NCBI GenBank assembly: GCA_014729615.1
Contig: WJJQ01000074.1
Coordinates: 1 to 5,137 of the forward strand
Direction: 5' to 3'
DNA from: Candidatus Peregrinibacteria bacterium
Lineage (GTDB): Bacteria; Patescibacteriota; Gracilibacteria; UBA1369
Length of the DNA stretch: 5,137 nucleotides
Shown: piece after piece, positions 1-5,137 of the stretch
How positions within the stretch are numbered: position 1 is the first letter of the stretch
Layout: each line of letters opens with the position of its first letter
The notes under the pieces: generated by a model
The model's database searches: none
Seen by the model: only the letters and a program-made list of their open reading frames with translations
Told to the model about the DNA's origin: nothing
Position numbers and translations under genes: made by a program

Positions 1-797
1 CCCAAAACAAGGAAAATATTAAAAATACTACTACCGATTATACTTCCGACTGCCAGATCATTTTCGTGTTTCATAGCCGCAACCACCACAATGGCCAGCT
101 CGGGTAAGCTTGTACCCATTGCTATAATTGTTAAACCGATCAATGCTTCGCTAACACCAAAAAAGTTAGCTGTAATCACTGCATTATCAACTATCAGCTT
201 ACCTCCAATAATTAAACCCAATAGACCTCCCCCAACCAACAATGCCAAATACCACCATTTTTTTTGATACCATTTTCTTTCTATCCTCTTTATTTCCTCT
301 TCTTGTATTTGTGTGGATTTTAAATCTCCATAAACATAATAAACAAAAATTATAAAAAACGATAAAAAAATCAAACCATCGCCCAACGTAAGAAAATTTT
401 GACCCACATCCGCCCCGTGAAACCAAACATCGTATCCCAAAACCAATAGAGCAAACATTGCCAAAAAACTTAATGGAATCCCTCTTGTTAAAGTGGATTT
501 TGTAACAGGAACATTCTTAAACATTGCCGCAACAGCCAATACCAAAGCAATATTGGCTATATTACTTCCAATAACATTACCCAAACCAATGTCAGAACTC
601 CCCTGCACCGCTGAAATAAGCGAAACCGTAAATTCGGGCGCGCTCGTGCCAAAAGCTACCAAACTTAGCCCAATCACAATTTTCGGAATTTTTGCCTGCT
701 TGGCAAGTCCCGCGGCTCCATCAATCAAATAATCGGCCGATTTAATGAGTAAAAAGAATCCAAATAATAGAAATATAATTGTCCAGATTGAAAACAT
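1..797 (-). CDS. Na+/Ca2+ antiporter, CaCA family (YrbG-like), C-terminus cut by window edge
   Basis: This is an inner-membrane cation exchanger, probably exporting Ca2+ in exchange for Na+. I translated 265 uninterrupted codons from the ATG at 797-795. Both alpha repeats that define the CaCA family are present. Alpha-1 has GTSAPEF (residues 50-56) and GNVIGSN (73-79). Alpha-2 has GTSLPEL (228-234) and GSIIGSSIFN (251-260). Glu55 and Glu233 are the acidic residues expected to bind the ion. A polar, charged stretch at about 158-182 (EEE, then KR and RK pairs) is the usual loop between the two five-helix halves. The family is normally about 310-330 residues, so the last 45-65 residues (the final helices) lie outside the window. 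An AGGA-type ribosome site precedes this ATG, which supports the start. The gene is divergent from the pilin operon and shares its control region. The family is certain; the ion and direction of transport are inferred from the family. Confidence 0.95.
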   Translation of the reverse strand, partial: MFSIWTIIFLLFGFFLLIKSADYLIDGAAGLAKQAKIPKIVIGLSLVAFGTSAPEFTVSLISAVQGSSDIGLGNVIGSNIANIALVLAVAAMFKNVPVTKSTLTRGIPLSFLAMFALLVLGYDVWFHGADVGQNFLTLGDGLIFLSFFIIFVYYVYGDLKSTQIQEEEIKRIERKWYQKKWWYLALLVGGGLLGLIIGGKLIVDNAVITANFFGVSEALIGLTIIAMGTSLPELAIVVVAAMKHENDLAVGSIIGSSIFNIFLVL

Positions 798-804
798 GTT
801 TTTT

Positions 805-809
805 TCCTG
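805..809 (-). promoter_or_regulatory. Ribosome binding site of the antiporter gene
   Basis: On the minus strand CAGGA lies seven bases before the ATG at 797. It is the only convincing Shine-Dalgarno sequence at any gene start in this window, which makes it stand out and fixes the start of the antiporter. Confidence 0.7.
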
Positions 810-824
810 TTATTACTTCTGATT

Positions 825-854
825 ATTGTAACACATGAATTGAACAAATGCCAA
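825..854 (-). promoter_or_regulatory. Sigma-70-type promoter for the antiporter gene
   Basis: On the minus strand TTGGCA (854-849) is followed after 18 bases by TACAAT (830-825). A TG one base upstream of the -10 box makes it an extended -10 (TGTTACAAT). Transcription would start near 818 and leave a leader of about 20 bases that contains the ribosome site. The -35 box sits inside the spacer of the plus-strand promoter, so the two promoters occupy much the same DNA. The call rests on consensus matching only. Confidence 0.6.
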
Positions 855-868
855 AAAAATGCTATAAT
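840..868 (+). promoter_or_regulatory. Sigma-70-type promoter for the pilin operon
   Basis: TTGAAC (840-845) is followed after exactly 17 bases by a perfect TATAAT (863-868), with TG one base upstream of the -10 box (extended -10, TGCTATAAT). This is the best promoter in the window. Transcription would begin near 875, about 16 bases before the first pilin ATG at 891. The leader is almost pure A/T and has no Shine-Dalgarno sequence. The promoter interleaves with the divergent antiporter promoter, so the two probably compete for polymerase. Confidence 0.75.
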
Positions 869-890
869 TAAATGAATATATATGTATTAA

Positions 891-1295
891 ATGAAAAAAA
901 TCAGAAATCAACTAGTAATATTGCTATCAACATTAACCGGAACCTTATTCGGTATGAATTTTGCATCTGCCGAAGAAACCGGTCCAACACCAATGAAAAT
1001 TAATGTTGGGATCCTTCGAGCACCCGGACAAGCTGATCCGGCTGAAATAGGCAATGTAGGCGTATATATAGTTAGAGTAATAAATTTCCTTGCCTTAACC
1101 ATTGGCTCTTTTGCCTTTCTGGCAATTGTAATCGGTGGCATTTTGCTTTTAACCGCCGCCGGCCAGGAACAACAAATTCAAAAAGGTAAAGATATTATTA
1201 AATTTGCCGTTATAGGATTAATAGTTGCCTTAATGGCTTATTTTATTGTCGCATTCGTTCAAAGTATTTTTTATGAATATACTCCACCACAGTAA
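891..1295 (+). CDS. VirB2/TrbC-like type IV secretion pilin, paralogue 1
   Basis: This 134-residue protein is predicted to be exported and anchored by two helices, like T4SS pilin subunits. It has a signal peptide with a KK start, a hydrophobic core and an AxA cleavage site (ASA, after residue 27). A short Pro/Gly-containing head follows (28-60). Helix 1 (about 63-87) ends in a Gly-Gly pair (82-83). The polar loop (88-103) contains Gln-Glu-Gln-Gln and Lys98/Lys100, and helix 2 spans about 104-126. The Gly-Gly, loop and GLIVAL pattern recurs in the other pilins of the operon. ATG 891 is the first gene after the promoter, has no Shine-Dalgarno sequence, and begins Met-Lys-Lys as paralogues 3 and 4 do. 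Its 3' end overlaps the next gene by 23 bases. Family membership is inferred from topology and loop pattern. A structural role is likely; the actual filament or channel is unknown. Confidence 0.82.
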   Translation: MKKIRNQLVILLSTLTGTLFGMNFASAEETGPTPMKINVGILRAPGQADPAEIGNVGVYIVRVINFLALTIGSFAFLAIVIGGILLLTAAGQEQQIQKGKDIIKFAVIGLIVALMAYFIVAFVQSIFYEYTPPQ

Positions 1296-1920
1296 AAAAT
1301 TTGTTTCTAAAGTATTATTTGCAATACTTTCTTTTGCATTGTTGGCACCGGCAACGGCAAGCGCCGCGCCCAACATAAATTGCCAACAATTAAACGACGC
1401 GAGCGAAACACAAGATTACGTTATTTCCATTATTGAAGAATCAATAGGTTCGGCAACAGACAACTCAGCGCAAGGTGCCGACATAGACAGACCGGGCGAC
1501 GCCCAAATATTGGAATGTATACGCAAAACTGAATGTACCTTGGTGCAAGACCAAGCCGGAGGTGCAGAATCGGCGGAATGCAGAAGCGAATATGTTGCAA
1601 ACGGATGCACACCCCAACCCTCAAACGACAAAGGTGAAGGAACAATATGTCAAAGAGTCATGGTTTTCGTATCGGAATCCGGCCTTGGACTTTTGATGGC
1701 ATACATTCAACAGATATATTTATGGGCTGCCGGAACCATTGGCATGGTATCAGTAGCGTTTATTGTTTGGGGTGGAATAAGCATTGCAACCGCGGAAGCA
1801 GACACACAAAAAATTGACACTGCAAAACAAAGAATCATGCAATCATTGTTGGGACTGGCATTACTATTCTTATCGGCAATCTTACTTAACTGGATTAATC
1901 CTAACTTCTTTCAATTCTAA
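1273..1920 (+). CDS. T4SS pilin-like protein with large cysteine-containing head, paralogue 2
   Basis: At 215 residues this is the longest and most divergent member of the operon. A signal peptide (KK at 8-9, hydrophobic 14-27) ends at ASA (after residue 31). The secreted head of about 110 residues holds six cysteines (37, 82, 88, 103, 112, 126), an even number that would suit disulfide bonds outside the membrane. The pilin-like core follows: helix 1 at about 148-172 with Gly-Gly at 167-168, a polar loop at 173-187 (Glu, Asp, Lys, Lys, Arg), and helix 2 at about 188-208. I chose ATG 1273 because it gives a normal signal peptide. A TTG at 1246 would add nine residues and lengthen the overlap. 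The start lies inside gene 1 in another frame, without a Shine-Dalgarno sequence, so translation is probably coupled. It could be a specialised minor or tip subunit (inference). Confidence 0.78.
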   Translation: MNILHHSKKFVSKVLFAILSFALLAPATASAAPNINCQQLNDASETQDYVISIIEESIGSATDNSAQGADIDRPGDAQILECIRKTECTLVQDQAGGAESAECRSEYVANGCTPQPSNDKGEGTICQRVMVFVSESGLGLLMAYIQQIYLWAAGTIGMVSVAFIVWGGISIATAEADTQKIDTAKQRIMQSLLGLALLFLSAILLNWINPNFFQF

Positions 1921-2306
1921 TGAAAAAAATTTTTTACATTTTGGTTGGATTAATCAGTCTGTCATCTCAAGTGATTGTATTGGCGCAAAAAAGACCACCG
2001 ATCATTCCTGAAATACCCGGTGATAATGAAGATTTGCTATTGCCGCACCAAACATCCGGCAACATTGCGGAAGAACAATATTTCGGAGGAGTGCTTTTGC
2101 CAACAATCACGCGAACCGTTATTGCATTAGCGGGTGGTTTGGCCTTTTTGTTTATGATTGTAGGAGGAATACAAATCTTAACTGCGTATGGAAATGAAGA
2201 AAAAATTCAAAACGGCAAAAAAACTTTAACCTATGCTCTTGTAGGTTTGGTTATTGCATTACTTTCATATGCGATCGTATCAATTATCAGCGCAATAAGA
2301 CTATAA
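1920..2306 (+). CDS. VirB2/TrbC-like type IV secretion pilin, paralogue 3
   Basis: This 128-residue exported protein has two predicted membrane helices. The signal peptide (KK start) ends at VLA after residue 22, so the mature protein starts with Gln. The head (23-60) is rich in Pro and acidic residues. Helix 1 (about 66-87) carries Gly-Gly at 82-83, the loop at 88-102 has Gly-Asn-Glu-Glu followed by Lys residues, and helix 2 spans about 103-125. Gly-Gly, the loop Gly (91) and Lys100 fall at exactly the same residue numbers as in paralogue 1, the closest pair in the cluster. Its ATG overlaps the previous stop codon by one base (TAATG) with no Shine-Dalgarno sequence, which implies termination-reinitiation coupling. 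The pilin family call is by topology and motif; the specific role is unknown. Confidence 0.82.
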   Translation: MKKIFYILVGLISLSSQVIVLAQKRPPIIPEIPGDNEDLLLPHQTSGNIAEEQYFGGVLLPTITRTVIALAGGLAFLFMIVGGIQILTAYGNEEKIQNGKKTLTYALVGLVIALLSYAIVSIISAIRL

Positions 2307-2680
2307 TGAAAAAAATATACATATTATCAATCATGGCATTGGCAAGCATTGGAAACACAATTGCATTTGCGCAAGATCTCGTGCCTGATCGTCGCTTACC
2401 CGACGGATCAACAGTCAGTAAAGTGCAACTGGTCAGAAACTTGCCCAGCAGTAACTGGCAGGTTTTACTTTCAAGCATTATACAAATTGTTTTGGCTGTG
2501 GTTGGATCTTTGGCATTAATAGCTTTCACTTATGGAGGCATTGTCATGATTACCGGTCAAGGCAACGAGGAACAAATAAAAAAAGGAAAAGAAATATTAC
2601 TTTGGTCAATTGTCGCACTTATCGTTATAGCGGCTTCATATGCGCTTGTCCTTGGTATTAGTCAATTACGATTCACATAA
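2306..2680 (+). CDS. VirB2/TrbC-like type IV secretion pilin, paralogue 4
   Basis: This 124-residue exported protein has the same plan as its neighbours. The signal peptide ends at AFA after residue 22, and the mature protein starts with Gln. The head (23-56) contains an Arg-Arg pair at 29-30. Helix 1 (about 58-82) has Gly-Gly at 77-78. The loop (83-97) has Gly-Asn-Glu-Glu-Gln and Lys-Lys-Gly-Lys and is nearly identical in pattern to the loops of paralogues 1 and 3. Helix 2 spans about 98-119. It overlaps the preceding gene by one base (TAATG) and has no Shine-Dalgarno sequence. The shared loop with diverged heads fits a conserved membrane core carrying variable exposed parts. Whether it is a major or minor subunit cannot be told from sequence. 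Confidence 0.82.
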   Translation: MKKIYILSIMALASIGNTIAFAQDLVPDRRLPDGSTVSKVQLVRNLPSSNWQVLLSSIIQIVLAVVGSLALIAFTYGGIVMITGQGNEEQIKKGKEILLWSIVALIVIAASYALVLGISQLRFT

Positions 2681-3066
2681 TGAATAAAAAACAGCTTTTA
2701 AAAATTATATTTATAATTGCACTAATAGCCTTACCCGCTATAGCTCTGGCGCAAGTACAGCTAAATTCAGACCTCTTAAAACCCGAATATGCTCCGGAAT
2801 TTCAGGTAAGTGGGGGCAATAGAGCGAGCGTCGCAAACGTTGTCCTGCAATTAATTGCAGGAAGCTTAATATATGCGGCCGGTCCACTTGCGGTTTTAAT
2901 TCTTGCATTTGGCGGGCTTCGATATGTCACTTCTCATGGTGACCAGACCCAAATGGAAGAAGCCAAAAAGACAATTACATGGGCAATTATCGGCCTATTG
3001 GTAATCATTGTTTCCTGGGCCCTGGTTGTAAATATCATTCGCATTCTTCAAAGTACCGGAGGCTAG
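2680..3066 (+). CDS. VirB2/TrbC-like type IV secretion pilin, paralogue 5
   Basis: This is the last gene of the operon, 128 residues. The signal peptide ends at ALA after residue 24, followed by Gln. The head is short (25-53). Helix 1 (about 54-83) contains Gly-Gly at 78-79. The loop (84-97) differs from the others (His, Asp, Gln, Met, Glu-Glu) but keeps the Lys-Lys pair at 96-97, and helix 2 spans about 99-122. The protein ends in Gly-Gly. It starts in a TAATG overlap with gene 4. Its TAG stop shares the CTAG at 3063-3066 with the stop of convergent metG. Codons 55-62 contain a perfect 20-base palindrome. A mature N-terminal Gln and C-terminal Gly recall the cyclised VirB2 T-pilin of Agrobacterium (from memory), but that is only a parallel here. 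Confidence 0.82.
   Translation: MNKKQLLKIIFIIALIALPAIALAQVQLNSDLLKPEYAPEFQVSGGNRASVANVVLQLIAGSLIYAAGPLAVLILAFGGLRYVTSHGDQTQMEEAKKTITWAIIGLLVIIVSWALVVNIIRILQSTGG
2843..2862. repeat. Perfect 20-bp palindrome inside pilin gene 5
   Basis: TCCTGCAATT is followed immediately by its exact reverse complement. The flanking bases (G at 2842, A at 2863) break the symmetry. It encodes Leu-Gln-Leu-Ile-Ala-Gly in helix 1. As DNA it resembles a dimer operator. As RNA it could form an eight-pair stem with a TTAA loop. No T-tract follows, so it is not an intrinsic terminator. Chance or codon choice could also explain it. Confidence 0.6.
3063..3066. other. Shared CTAG: overlapping convergent stop codons
   Basis: The palindrome CTAG supplies TAG to the last pilin gene (plus strand, 3064-3066) and TAG to metG (minus strand, 3065-3063). 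The two genes therefore meet tail to tail with no spacer, and there is no room for a terminator for either transcript. Confidence 0.95.
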
Positions 3067-4577
3067 TCAATTCTGGCAAATAAAGGCGTAGCTTTTTTTA
3101 TAGCTGTTCCTGCCTTTAATAATCCCCATGATTTCTTTTCGGAATAATCATGTTCAATTTCGCTCATACCCAAAAATTCATCAATCTGATCCGACACGGT
3201 TGGTGTAAACGGCCTCAATAATAAAGAAAGATGCCTGACCATTTCCAACAAATTATATAAAACCTCAGCCAGTTTTATTTGATCCTCTTTTGCCAGCACC
3301 CAAGGCTGTGTTTCTTCCACATATTTATTTGCATAAGTGGCAAAAGATTCAACAACTTCCAATGCTTTCTTTAAGTCAAAAGCAGCAATCGACTTTTCGT
3401 ACCCGGTCCATACTTCCCGCGCTTTTTGCTGTAAAAGCTCATAGTTTATATCGCCATCCGGCACGGAATTATCAAAATATTTACAACTCATGGCCAAAAC
3501 ACGACTAACCAAATTACCAATATTATTGGCCAGATCACCATTATAAACAGCTTCAAAACGCGCCTTACTAAAGTCTCCGTCATCAGTCGTAGGAATTTCT
3601 TTCATTAAAAAGTACCGCAAAGGATCAGCTCCGTATTTGCTTTGATAATCCAATGGATCCACAACATTGTTTAATGATTTACTCATTTTCTTGCCCTCGG
3701 ATGTAATAAATCCGTGCACATAAATTGCCTTTGGCAAAGGCAACTCAGCACTCATTAACATTCCAATCCAAATTGCGGCATGAAAACGTAAAATATCTTT
3801 ACCAATAATATGCGCATTAACGGGCCAGAATTTTTTAAAAGTTTCATTTTCCGTTTCGTACCCAATACCCGAAATATAATTGGGCAATGCGTCACACCAA
3901 ACATACATTACCTGATCAGGATCATCCGGAACATCAACTCCCCAATTTAAAATATTGCGAGGACGTGAAAAACTAACATCCTTAAGCCCCTCTTTTATCA
4001 TTGCTAAAATTTCGTGTTTTCGTGATTTTGGCACAATTTTAAGCTCTTCTCTTTCAATTGCTTCTTTAATTCTTTCACCATACTTTGAAAGACGAAAAAA
4101 ATAGTTTTCTTCCTTTAATTTTTCGGGAGCTTTGTTGTGATTGGGACACATGCCATCCACCAAATCTTTTTCCAGCACATATGCTTCGCATCCAACACAA
4201 TAAAGACCCTCATATGTATCTTTATAAATATCATCCTGAGACTGCAATTTTTTCCACAATTTTTGTACCGCCCGCTTATGATCATCGTCTGTTGTTCTGA
4301 CAAAATAGTCATTGGACGCATTCATTTTATCGGCCAAATTTTTAAATGCCGCAGCATTTTCATCCACCAATTCTTGATTAGTCATCCCCTTTTCTCTCGC
4401 TACCTGATCAATTTTCGATCCATGCTCATCTGTACCGGTCAAAAAAAATGTCTCATCACCTCTCATTCGATGATACCTTGCCAAAACATCTGCTTGAATC
4501 AGTTCCATTGCAAACCCAATATGAGGTTTCGCATTCACATAAGGAATAGCCGTTGTTACATAAAATGTTTTTGTCAT
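3063..4577 (-). CDS. metG: Methionine--tRNA ligase, short form
   Basis: This class I aminoacyl-tRNA synthetase charges tRNA-Met with methionine using ATP in the cytoplasm, for both initiation and elongation. The protein has 504 residues. The HIGH-type signature is HIGF at 19-22, followed by TGTDEHG at 48-54. A single zinc knuckle has Cys127, Cys130, Cys144 and His147, the one-knuckle arrangement of the Thermus-type enzyme. An NYFFRLSKY block at 158-166 and VWCDAL at 226-231 follow, and KMSKS is exact at 297-301. The anticodon-binding helical domain includes QPWVLAK (424-430). The protein ends soon after this domain and lacks the roughly 110-130-residue C-terminal OB-fold tRNA-binding domain of many bacterial MetRS, which are about 630-680 residues. 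The fourth signature position is Phe rather than His. ATG 4577 fits the conserved N-terminus exactly, although no Shine-Dalgarno sequence precedes it. Confidence 0.98.
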   Translation of the reverse strand: MTKTFYVTTAIPYVNAKPHIGFAMELIQADVLARYHRMRGDETFFLTGTDEHGSKIDQVAREKGMTNQELVDENAAAFKNLADKMNASNDYFVRTTDDDHKRAVQKLWKKLQSQDDIYKDTYEGLYCVGCEAYVLEKDLVDGMCPNHNKAPEKLKEENYFFRLSKYGERIKEAIEREELKIVPKSRKHEILAMIKEGLKDVSFSRPRNILNWGVDVPDDPDQVMYVWCDALPNYISGIGYETENETFKKFWPVNAHIIGKDILRFHAAIWIGMLMSAELPLPKAIYVHGFITSEGKKMSKSLNNVVDPLDYQSKYGADPLRYFLMKEIPTTDDGDFSKARFEAVYNGDLANNIGNLVSRVLAMSCKYFDNSVPDGDINYELLQQKAREVWTGYEKSIAAFDLKKALEVVESFATYANKYVEETQPWVLAKEDQIKLAEVLYNLLEMVRHLSLLLRPFTPTVSDQIDEFLGMSEIEHDYSEKKSWGLLKAGTAIKKATPLFARID

Positions 4578-4602
4578 TGCTGAATTAATTTAACTTGCAA
4601 TA

Positions 4603-4631
4603 ATTAAACCTTTTTTTGAGGACAGTGTCAA
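4603..4631 (-). promoter_or_regulatory. Sigma-70-type promoter for metG
   Basis: On the minus strand a perfect TTGACA (4631-4626) is followed after 17 bases by TTTAAT (4608-4603), one mismatch from TATAAT. The start would be near 4596, giving a leader of about 19 bases before the ATG at 4577. The -35 box overlaps the last codons and the TGA of the HNH gene. metG can therefore be expressed on its own even though it follows the HNH gene on the same strand, and no tRNA-sensing leader is possible in so short a space. Confidence 0.65.
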
Positions 4632-5137
4632 TTCCGCCGATAATGCATTACCTTTTCATCTGTCAGATGCTCAAGATCGTGATGGGCTTTGCAAAGCGGC
4701 ACCATAAATTTCGGGCTATGAATTTTACCTATTGCTCGGCGTAGAGTATGGTGAATGTTTGTTGCTTTTTGTGGGCAGTTTGGAGCCGCGCATTTGCTGC
4801 CGTATTTGTATTGCACTGCCCTTTTGATTTTCACGGGTATGTAGCTTGATTTGGCCGTTTCTTGCAGTTTGTTGTTTTCTTCAATCTGCTTGTCACGTTG
4901 ATTGAGCATGTTTCGTAACATTTCATTCACATCTATTCCCTCTTCATGTAATAGTTGTAATTTTTTTTGCACGTCATCGGCCGTTTCAAACCTGCTCACG
5001 TGCACAGATTTATGCTCTTTTATGGCTAGTTCAAGCGATCTTGATGACAGGTTTTTTGTCATGTAAACCAGTTCCGTTTGGTTTTGTTCGGTAGCGATCG
5101 ATGCAACCCTCGCAAGTTTGTTCACACTGATTTCACC
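4628..5137 (-). CDS. HNH endonuclease-like protein, 5' end beyond the window
   Basis: The C-terminal 169 codons of a likely nuclease are visible. Counting from a GTG at 5125 as residue 1, the zinc/HNH domain covers about 97-153. It has Cys112 and Cys117, a His-His pair (125-126), and Cys145 with His148-His149. Before it lie a segment that reads like the KxSxRxxE block of a known HNH protein group (about 24-34), a predicted helical, charged stretch (47-90), and the SYIP lead-in (94-97). The same order occurs in HNH proteins I recall from Deltaproteobacteria. The frame stays open upstream of the GTG to the window edge (Gly-Glu-Ile-Ser), matching a conserved Gly-x-Ile-Ser in that group, so the true start lies outside. 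The usual Asn of the HNH motif, just before the LC pair, is not evident (Phe140 lies there), so activity is uncertain. The substrate is unknown. Confidence 0.82.
   Translation of the reverse strand, partial: GEISVNKLARVASIATEQNQTELVYMTKNLSSRSLELAIKEHKSVHVSRFETADDVQKKLQLLHEEGIDVNEMLRNMLNQRDKQIEENNKLQETAKSSYIPVKIKRAVQYKYGSKCAAPNCPQKATNIHHTLRRAIGKIHSPKFMVPLCKAHHDLEHLTDEKVMHYRRN

Noticed and set aside
493..732. Plus-strand open frame over the antiporter.
   Set aside because: It is a mirror of the minus-strand gene, whose family motifs are unmistakable. The plus frame has no recognisable domain or start signal.
1246..1272. TTG at 1246 as an earlier start for pilin gene 2.
   Set aside because: It would place nine extra residues, including a Phe-rich stretch, before a normal signal peptide. 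ATG 1273 is the better codon and gives a typical Lys-Lys n-region.
1262..1275. Run of six T before ATG 1273 as a programmed frameshift site that would fuse pilins 1 and 2.
   Set aside because: Pilin 2 has its own start and signal peptide, there is no downstream stimulator structure, and a fusion would place a second signal peptide after two membrane helices.
3081..3118. Possible stem-loop (TAAAGGC paired with GCCTTTA, inner AGCT pairs) just after the pilin operon end, considered as its terminator.
   Set aside because: The stem is interrupted by a four-base bulge and weak G-T pairs, no T-tract follows, and it lies within the metG coding sequence, where codon constraint explains it.
4137..4583. 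Plus-strand open frame of 148 codons opposite the metG 5' part.
   Set aside because: It is antisense to the conserved catalytic core of MetRS, with Cys/His/Ile-rich nonsense composition and no ribosome site. It is a shadow of the real gene.
4628..5125. Complete HNH gene starting at GTG 5125.
   Set aside because: The frame remains open to the window edge with residues matching the family's conserved Gly-x-Ile-Ser, and no ribosome site precedes the GTG, so the gene is better treated as partial.
1..5137. CRISPR arrays, insertion-sequence ends, tRNA or rRNA genes, riboswitches.
   Set aside because: I saw no regularly spaced repeats, terminal inverted repeats, transposase motifs or RNA-gene signatures, and only about 145 bases are noncoding.

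Overview
The window is almost entirely coding, with only about 145 bases outside genes. It is moderately AT-rich, uses the standard genetic code (no in-frame TGA in any gene) and largely lacks Shine-Dalgarno sites. Five tandem genes for small two-helix proteins resemble the type IV secretion pilins (VirB2/TrbC-like, Pfam T4SS_pilin) that are common in Patescibacteria (Candidate Phyla Radiation). Together with very tight packing and a short methionyl-tRNA synthetase without a C-terminal tRNA-binding domain, this suggests a patescibacterial genome, for example a Parcubacteria/Falkowbacteria-type lineage. That assignment is inference; no marker gene in the window settles it.

Layout. Bases 1-797 (minus) hold the N-terminal 265 residues of a Na+/Ca2+ exchanger of the CaCA family, cut by the left edge. 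Bases 798-890 hold two overlapping divergent promoters, one for the exchanger and one for the pilin operon. Bases 891-3066 (plus) are the pilin operon. Genes 1 and 2 overlap by 23 bases, and genes 2-3, 3-4 and 4-5 each overlap by one base in TAATG, so the operon has no intergenic space. Each protein has a signal peptide, a variable secreted head and two hydrophobic helices joined by a short polar loop. The operon ends inside a CTAG that also holds the stop codon of the convergent metG gene (minus, 3063-4577). A 50-base gap carries most of a good metG promoter, whose -35 box reaches into the end of an HNH-nuclease gene (minus, 4628 to beyond the right edge), which is cut at its 5' end.

How the parts relate. 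The pilin operon is the distinctive element. It probably encodes several different subunits or variants of a surface filament or channel, co-translated from one short-leader mRNA. No ATPase, VirB6-like channel or other secretion gene lies in the window, so the rest of any machine must be encoded elsewhere. metG is housekeeping. The exchanger and HNH gene have no evident functional tie to the pilins, although the exchanger shares its control region with them.
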